Source: a virus. Taken from it: a stretch of DNA of 25,729 nt. This document shows positions 22,341 to 25,729 of this stretch, in pieces. The notes below the pieces were generated by a model. It was given only the letters and a program-made list of their open reading frames with translations, did no database searches and was not told the origin of the DNA. The stretch spans positions 1 to 25,729 of IMG/VR virus record IMGVR_UViG_3300020109_000122, one strand, 5' to 3'. A program made the position numbers and the translations under genes. Numbering within the stretch: the stretch's first letter is position 1; every line of letters starts with the position of its first letter.

Positions 22341-22667
22341 TTACCGTTCAATATAACTTAACGTATGATTCTGAGAGAACAGTTGTTCAATGATTATATC
22401 ACAACCAATTTTAGGATTACAGTCTCCACAAGTATACACGTCTACCGCAGCTTTTCCTTCCTCAGGCCATGTGTGAATACTAATATGACTCTCAGATAAA
22501 AGACAAAGAACAGTGACTCCCTGCGGATCAAACTTTTTATGTATTGTTTGGCAAACAGTAGCACCGCTCGCTGATGCTGCATTTTCAAGTAAATCTATAA
22601 GAAAACACTCGTCGTTCAAAAGAACAAACGAGCAACCATATAAATTTAATAAAAAATGTTTACCCAT
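22341..22667 (-). CDS. speD: S-adenosylmethionine decarboxylase proenzyme SpeD
   Basis: 108 residues, ATG overlapping the previous gene by 8 bases. The bacterial class-1B enzyme cleaves itself to form a pyruvoyl group and decarboxylates AdoMet for spermidine synthesis. The self-cleavage motif LLSESHISIHTWPE (57-70) is intact: cleavage E59-S60, processing H65, and C80 in YTCGDC as the proton donor. The N-terminus GKHFLLNLYGC is also typical. Slightly shorter than the usual 115-130. Last gene of the glutaredoxin operon. In cyanophages it is counted as an auxiliary metabolic gene; polyamines may help DNA packaging or keep photosynthesis running. Confidence 0.93.
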   Translation of the reverse strand: MGKHFLLNLYGCSFVLLNDECFLIDLLENAASASGATVCQTIHKKFDPQGVTVLCLLSESHISIHTWPEEGKAAVDVYTCGDCNPKIGCDIIIEQLFSQNHTLSYIER

Positions 22668-22842
22668 TTTCCAATTCTTTTAATAAATTACTAACAACTT
22701 TTTCAGTTCCATCCATTTTTTTAACAGTAAACAATGAAGATTTCATGTACTTTTTAATTTTCTTATACTTCTTAAGAAGATTTTTTACCTCATCCTTATA
22801 AAGAGTAATTTCAATTTTTTCTTCACTAAAACCTTCACTCAT
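22660..22842 (-). CDS. Small charged helical protein, unknown function
   Basis: 60 residues, ATG overlapping the preceding stop as ATGA, and overlapping speD at its end. Strongly basic in the middle (LLKKYKKIKKYMKS), with a helix at each end. No domain recognised. Overlaps on both sides show that it belongs to the coupled operon. Confidence 0.6.
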   Translation of the reverse strand: MSEGFSEEKIEITLYKDEVKNLLKKYKKIKKYMKSSLFTVKKMDGTEKVVSNLLKELENG

Positions 22843-23168
22843 TTTCTTTTCCTTTTTTCTGGTGCTCTATAACCCCACAATTTTGGATTTGTTCTACCAT
22901 ATCCAAAATCAATTTTAATTAAAGAACCTGGACCATATTTATCATAGTACATATCAAATATTTTAACTCTGGTTCCCCTACATAAATCCATGAATGTTTC
23001 ATTGTCTATCCGATAGATAACAATGTATGCATCATTTGGAAGAGACGGATCCTTAATTTGTTGCAGAGTTGTTTTTTCAAACAAAATTTCACAACCATAT
23101 CGAGAAAAAACTTCTTTCTTTTCTTCAGGTGTCCATTCGTTCATTTTTTTCTCCGCAACTTTTGTCAT
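22839..23168 (-). CDS. Unknown protein in the glutaredoxin-speD operon
   Basis: 109 residues from ATG 23168, which overlaps the stop of the preceding gene as ATGA; an ATG at 23183 would add five residues. The sequence EWTPEEKKEVFSRYGCEILFEKTT is helical, then strands (DAYIVIYRIDNETFMDLCRG, then RVKIFDMYYDKYGPGSLIKIDFGYGRTNPKLWG) suggest a compact alpha/beta fold, ending in a basic RKRK tail. No family is recognised. Late or early timing is unclear. Confidence 0.65.
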   Translation of the reverse strand: MTKVAEKKMNEWTPEEKKEVFSRYGCEILFEKTTLQQIKDPSLPNDAYIVIYRIDNETFMDLCRGTRVKIFDMYYDKYGPGSLIKIDFGYGRTNPKLWGYRAPEKRKRK

Positions 23169-23674
23169 GAACGTCCACCCCATTGAATATCAGGATAAGC
23201 TTCTTTGACAATATCCAAAGTAATTTTATATTTATCTTGAAGATTTTTGTCTTTTACTAAGCATAAAAGTTCTGCCTCATTCGGATGAAGAGCTTCAAGC
23301 ATCTGAATAAAGATAGTTTCTCTGCGAATCTTTGAAAGGGAATCATTGCCACCCTTTACAAACAAATAAAAGTTTTTATATTCTCTTCTTAAAGATGAAT
23401 GATCAGTTCCTAAAGGACTTTCGTTTGGTCGATAAGGAACTTTACCTTCAGGCAACATTGAAATTACTGTGCCATCAAAGTTCCAAATAAACAATGATTT
23501 AAGTGCATCTGTTGAATATTTTTGAAGGATATTTACCTTTTCTTGTTTTGTTTTTTGCTCATTTACAAGATCGAGAATTTCATTCATAAACGGATTAGGA
23601 GGAAGATTTTTGTCTTTCCTCACTGTCGTTTGTACTTTACTCGTCGTCTTCTTCCTGGTCGTCTGTGTGGTCAT
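23165..23674 (-). CDS. Conserved cyanophage-type protein (DUF6433-like)
   Basis: 169 residues from ATG 23674; the open frame reaches a TTG at 23686. The N-terminal 25 residues are basic and Thr-rich. The conserved-looking body includes LPPNPFMNEILDLVNEQKTK, ALKSLFIWNFDGTVISMLPEG, KVPYRPNESPLGTDHSSLRRE and FVKGGNDSLSKIRRETIFIQMLEALHP. This block recalls DUF6433, a family of marine T4-like phages; the name is from memory and not certain. No catalytic motif is evident. The start lies inside the end of the upstream membrane-protein gene, overlapping by 38 bases. Confidence 0.6.
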   Translation of the reverse strand: MTTQTTRKKTTSKVQTTVRKDKNLPPNPFMNEILDLVNEQKTKQEKVNILQKYSTDALKSLFIWNFDGTVISMLPEGKVPYRPNESPLGTDHSSLRREYKNFYLFVKGGNDSLSKIRRETIFIQMLEALHPNEAELLCLVKDKNLQDKYKITLDIVKEAYPDIQWGGRS

Positions 23675-23867
23675 AATCGTTTTCAAATCTCACTGCTAAA
23701 ATTTCGTCTGGAACTACATTTCCATTTTCATCAAACATTTCAGGATGCATTGATGGAAAATAATTTTTCTCGTAGAAATGTTGTTTTGCCATCCATCCTA
23801 TCACACCTCCCAAGAAAAAGAACATAATTGAAACAAGTGTTCCTATGGTGAGTGTTACTGCTAACAT
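23637..23867 (-). CDS. Small single-span membrane protein with acidic tail
   Basis: 76 residues, ATG with GGGAG eight bases before. Residues about 3-27 are a hydrophobic helix with a GG motif (LTIGTLVSIMFFFLGGVIGWMA). The rest is polar and ends in an acidic run (DYDHTDDQEEDDE). It is probably an inner-membrane or thylakoid-anchored protein with its tail in the cytoplasm. Function unknown; position in the operon between the basic 67-residue protein and DUF6433. Confidence 0.7.
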   Translation of the reverse strand: MLAVTLTIGTLVSIMFFFLGGVIGWMAKQHFYEKNYFPSMHPEMFDENGNVVPDEILAVRFENDYDHTDDQEEDDE

Positions 23868-23884
23868 AGAAGTTCTCCCGAGAG

Positions 23885-24088
23885 TTACCTTTTTTTATAA
23901 TCAAAAGAAAAATCAAATTGAAAATGTATCTCTCTTTTAAGAAGAGAAAACATCTTACCAAATTTAACATGGAATGTTTTTGGTTTTGAAGTACCTCCTC
24001 TTTTATTCCTAAGTAACAATTCAATTCCCCGATTAATTTCGGGTTCATCATTATTTAGTTTGCTTATCTCATCTTTACTATTTCTCAT
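23885..24088 (-). CDS. Small basic protein, unknown function
   Basis: 67 residues, ATG three bases after the glutaredoxin stop. The first 20 residues are acidic and helical, the rest basic with strands (LLLRNKRGGTSKPKTFHVKF, then REIHFQFDFSFDYKKR). No motif is recognised. Its tight spacing on both sides and continuous frame support a real gene. Confidence 0.6.
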   Translation of the reverse strand: MRNSKDEISKLNNDEPEINRGIELLLRNKRGGTSKPKTFHVKFGKMFSLLKREIHFQFDFSFDYKKR

Positions 24089-24091
24089 AGT

Positions 24092-24331
24092 TTAGATAAA
24101 TTTATTCTCTTTCAAATATTTTACAGTATCTACACATCCTCCAATGTGCTCTTGATCATTCAAGATAACTTGAGGGAATGTAGATCCTTGACCAAATTCG
24201 GCGTAAAATTGTTCTTTTGTGAAATCAACGCCTAACTTATAAGTTTTATAATCTATTCCACTTAGTTGAAGAACTTGCTCAACTTTACTGCAATATGGAC
24301 ATCCATTTTTAGAATAAACAGAAAACCTCAT
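24092..24331 (-). CDS. grx: Glutaredoxin
   Basis: 79 residues, ATG start. The dithiol active site CPYC is at 11-14 after the strand FSVYSKNG; TFPQVILND supplies the cis-Pro loop, and GGCVDTVKYLKE the last helix with the GG glutathione-binding turn and an extra Cys. It likely gives electrons to ribonucleotide reductase or reduces thiols during infection. First gene of the operon that ends with speD, behind a near-perfect sigma-70 promoter at 24359-24387. No ribosome site is obvious before the ATG. Confidence 0.9.
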   Translation of the reverse strand: MRFSVYSKNGCPYCSKVEQVLQLSGIDYKTYKLGVDFTKEQFYAEFGQGSTFPQVILNDQEHIGGCVDTVKYLKENKFI

Positions 24332-24358
24332 AGAAATAAAAAAAGTACTTAGTTATTA

Positions 24359-24387
24359 ATCATATGATAATGTTTGATTTTTGTCAA
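24359..24387 (-). promoter_or_regulatory. Sigma-70-type promoter of the glutaredoxin-speD operon
   Basis: Minus strand TTGACA (24387-24382), 17 bases, TATGAT (24364-24359). Both hexamers are identical to the promoter at 52-80. It lies 28 bases before the glutaredoxin ATG and should be read early by the host polymerase. Confidence 0.75.
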
Positions 24388-24511
24388 TTCATATCTTCTT
24401 CAATATCATCTTCAATTATTTTTTAATTATAAACTTTTTATAAGTATACAGTTGAGGCCAAGTATCACGAATGATCTCTGCTAACTTGTAAGGAGTTGTT
24501 GAACTAATCAT
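24384..24511 (-). CDS. Small gene coupled to the glycoside hydrolase, with a possible frameshift at A6
   Basis: The ATG at 24511 overlaps the hydrolase stop (ATGA). Read directly it gives 31 residues (MISSTTPYKLAEIIRDTWPQ, ...) and stops at TAA 24418-24416, right after AAA AAA. One extra A, or a -1 slip on that A run (24424-24419), continues as I-I-E-D-D-I-E-E-D-M-N to TGA 24386-24384, giving 42 residues with an acidic end. Either the gene is truncated by a one-base deletion, or the longer product needs slippage. Function unknown. Confidence 0.5.
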
Positions 24512-25407
24512 AGAATACTATCAATAAAATTTCTATCAGGTTGTAAATTATCTCTATTTCTTAATACGTCACCACCAAATCCATCCATTAACCATAAAGG
24601 TCTATTGTCATTCCAGGCAGTTCTTAGACCTAACACATTCGATGTAAGTGCCCAACTATGATCAGTGTCTAAAATTTGTGGTCCTTTAAATCCAGAAACC
24701 TTACGAACACCTCCTGCTCTTGCTGAGTTACTTGGAGCAATCCAATCAGCACCAACTTTCTTTAACCAAGATTGATCTTTATACACTCCAACAGCATAAC
24801 TCACTCCCACAGGTTTATTGGTAAGTTCCTTTATCCATTTTACCACTTTAGCTTGAAATGTGGGAGCACTTTTACCAGAAAGTTCATTTCCAACTTCATA
24901 GATTACATTGTCATACTTTTCTAAAGTCTTCACAGTCTTACGAACGTGAGCTCTTTGATACTTATTCCAGGGACCAATCGTATGAACTTCAGAAGGATCT
25001 TTTGGTCCAAGACCATTCAGAGGATGATTTTTCCATCCACCATCAAAGTAGGCATTAAATGCGTGATCAAAAAGAACAACACCAGTCACGATGTCTTTCT
25101 TTTCTGCCTGTGAAACTACTTGATCTAAGGCATTATAATACTTTTGATTTAACTCTCCGTTTTTCTTCCACGGAACCACATCTACAGTCGCAACTCCCTT
25201 TGTGTTACTACCATAGAACTTATTATCCAATCTCATTCCCTTGGTTTCTATAGTCCATAATCTTGTAAAGTTTCCAGTAATTTTATCAATTGAAACTTTT
25301 TTACCATTAAATGCCTGAACTATATTCCAAGTATGATTTCCTGCTAATTTTAGAGGAGTTCCATTAAATGTAAAATAATCTTTAACAACTCGAATGCCCT
25401 GAGACAT
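24508..25407 (-). CDS. Clan GH-A-like glycoside hydrolase
   Basis: 299 residues, ATG start. The sequence follows a TIM-barrel hydrolase: YFTFNGTPLKLAGNHTWN (first strand), FTRLWTIE, VVLFDHAFN, WKNHPLNGLGP, the acid/base strand NVIYEVGNE (167-175, E175), then ILDTDHSW (246-252) and RPLWLMDGFGG (269-279). NHTWN, the E-x-x-NE strand and DTDHxW match cellulase-like proteins related to DUF4038/DUF6298 and the apiosidase group. The usual nucleophile Glu near the seventh strand is not clear (WLMDG), so the catalytic pair needs checking. No signal peptide. It could degrade host exopolysaccharide or be a virion depolymerase. The stop is coupled to the small gene at 24511, and a CTAAATA box lies 24 bases upstream. 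Confidence 0.65.
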   Translation of the reverse strand: MSQGIRVVKDYFTFNGTPLKLAGNHTWNIVQAFNGKKVSIDKITGNFTRLWTIETKGMRLDNKFYGSNTKGVATVDVVPWKKNGELNQKYYNALDQVVSQAEKKDIVTGVVLFDHAFNAYFDGGWKNHPLNGLGPKDPSEVHTIGPWNKYQRAHVRKTVKTLEKYDNVIYEVGNELSGKSAPTFQAKVVKWIKELTNKPVGVSYAVGVYKDQSWLKKVGADWIAPSNSARAGGVRKVSGFKGPQILDTDHSWALTSNVLGLRTAWNDNRPLWLMDGFGGDVLRNRDNLQPDRNFIDSIL

Positions 25408-25429
25408 TTTATTAAAGCAATGAATCTGA

Positions 25430-25440
25430 CTTATTTAGAG
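25430..25440 (-). promoter_or_regulatory. Late-promoter-like box before the glycoside hydrolase
   Basis: Minus strand CTCTAAATAAG, 22 bases before the ATG and just after the psbA terminator. Fits the TAAATA-core late box, suggesting late expression of the hydrolase. Confidence 0.4.
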
Positions 25441-25451
25441 ATCACTTATAC

Positions 25452-25476
25452 AAAAAAAGGAACTCCGAAGAGTTCC
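25452..25476 (-). terminator. Intrinsic terminator of psbA
   Basis: Minus strand GGAACTC (25476-25470), loop TTCG, GAGTTCC (25465-25459), then seven T (25458-25452). A 7-bp stem closed by the very stable UUCG tetraloop, 28 bases past the psbA stop: a textbook rho-independent terminator that isolates psbA from the hydrolase gene. Confidence 0.92.
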
Positions 25477-25504
25477 CTTATTATACCATTATTTGATTTT
25501 TATA

Positions 25505-25729
25505 TCAACCGATTGTTGGAGCAGTCATAAGAGCAACAGGGGTTGCTTCGGCAGCAGCAAGATCCAAAGGAAAATTATGTGCGTTTCTTTCGTGCATCAC
25601 TTCCATACCAAGTCCTGCACGGTTGAGGATGTCTGCCCAGGTAGGAATGACACGGTTCTGACTATCAATCAGTGACTGGTTGAAGTTGAAGCCATTCAAA
25701 TTGAATGCCATCGTGGATACACCAAGAGC
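25505..25729 (-). CDS. psbA: Photosystem II D1 protein, 3' end (partial)
   Basis: Only the last 74 residues are in the window; the gene continues beyond the right edge. The sequence [17 protein letters not shown] leads to [17 protein letters not shown], which holds the manganese-calcium cluster ligands equivalent to H332, E333, H337, D342 and the terminal A344. The 16-residue extension [16 protein letters not shown], removed by the host CtpA protease, is kept. So the encoded D1 should mature normally in the thylakoid and replace host D1 during infection. The base composition is richer in GC than the flanking genes, as expected for a host-derived gene under strong codon constraint. Confidence 0.97.
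   Translation of the reverse strand, partial: ALGVSTMAFNLNGFNFNQSLIDSQNRVIPTWADILNRAGLGMEVMHERNAHNFPLDLAAAEATPVALMTAPTIG

Noticed and set aside
22322-22345. Terminator after speD
   Set aside because: GTAAC-AAAA-GTTAC can pair, but on the transcript it is followed by A rather than U; no standard terminator is seen there.

Overview
The window is a piece of a T4-like myovirus genome infecting a marine cyanobacterium (Synechococcus or Prochlorococcus; a cyanomyovirus). The evidence is the set of T4-type morphogenesis and replication genes (gp4, gp5, gp26, gp27, gp48, gp53, gp32, gp33, gp59) combined with cyanobacterial genes: the 3' end of psbA (photosystem II D1), a DUF1825-like gene, DUF4278-like 'YRGV' micro-genes, speD, phoH and thyX. 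The DNA is AT-rich; the psbA tail looks visibly richer in GC. No gene-free stretch exceeds 300 bases once the genes under 60 codons are counted.

Layout. Positions 77-13560 (minus strand) form a tail/baseplate late block. In transcription order it holds a tail-tube-fold protein, gp26, a small ORF that a -1 frameshift could fuse to gp26, two very large proteins with three predicted cell-wall-lytic domains between them, a gp27-like hub, gp5, a beta-rich spike-like protein and a fibre-like protein. Positions 13600-16473 (plus strand) hold gp4, an unknown protein, gp48 and gp53, behind T4-type late promoter motifs. Positions 16474-21365 (minus strand) are DNA metabolism: gp32, DUF1825, gp59, gp33, an MGME1-like exonuclease, PhoH, an unknown 80-residue protein, ThyX and a 55-residue protein. 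Positions 21451-22158 carry micro-genes (a 58-residue protein, a 20-residue peptide, two YRGV proteins and a 28-residue membrane peptide) between two intrinsic terminators and with structured leaders. Positions 22341-24331 are an overlapping operon from glutaredoxin to speD. Positions 24384-25407 hold a glycoside-hydrolase-like protein and a small coupled gene. psbA runs off the right edge.

Regulation is unusually legible. Five minus-strand sites read TTGACW-N17-TAWNNT, that is, near-consensus host sigma-70 promoters with identical 17-bp spacers. Three of them overlap the stop codon of the gene before; a fourth has its -35 box in the loop of an intrinsic terminator. Late genes instead carry TAAATA-type boxes. 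The observations most worth following are the candidate programmed -1 frameshift at the end of gp26 (T TTT TTC), the terminator/promoter chimera before thyX, the Shine-Dalgarno-sequestering hairpin before the YHGV peptide, the redistribution of lytic domains away from gp5, the perfect 186-bp tandem duplication, and the glycoside hydrolase next to psbA.
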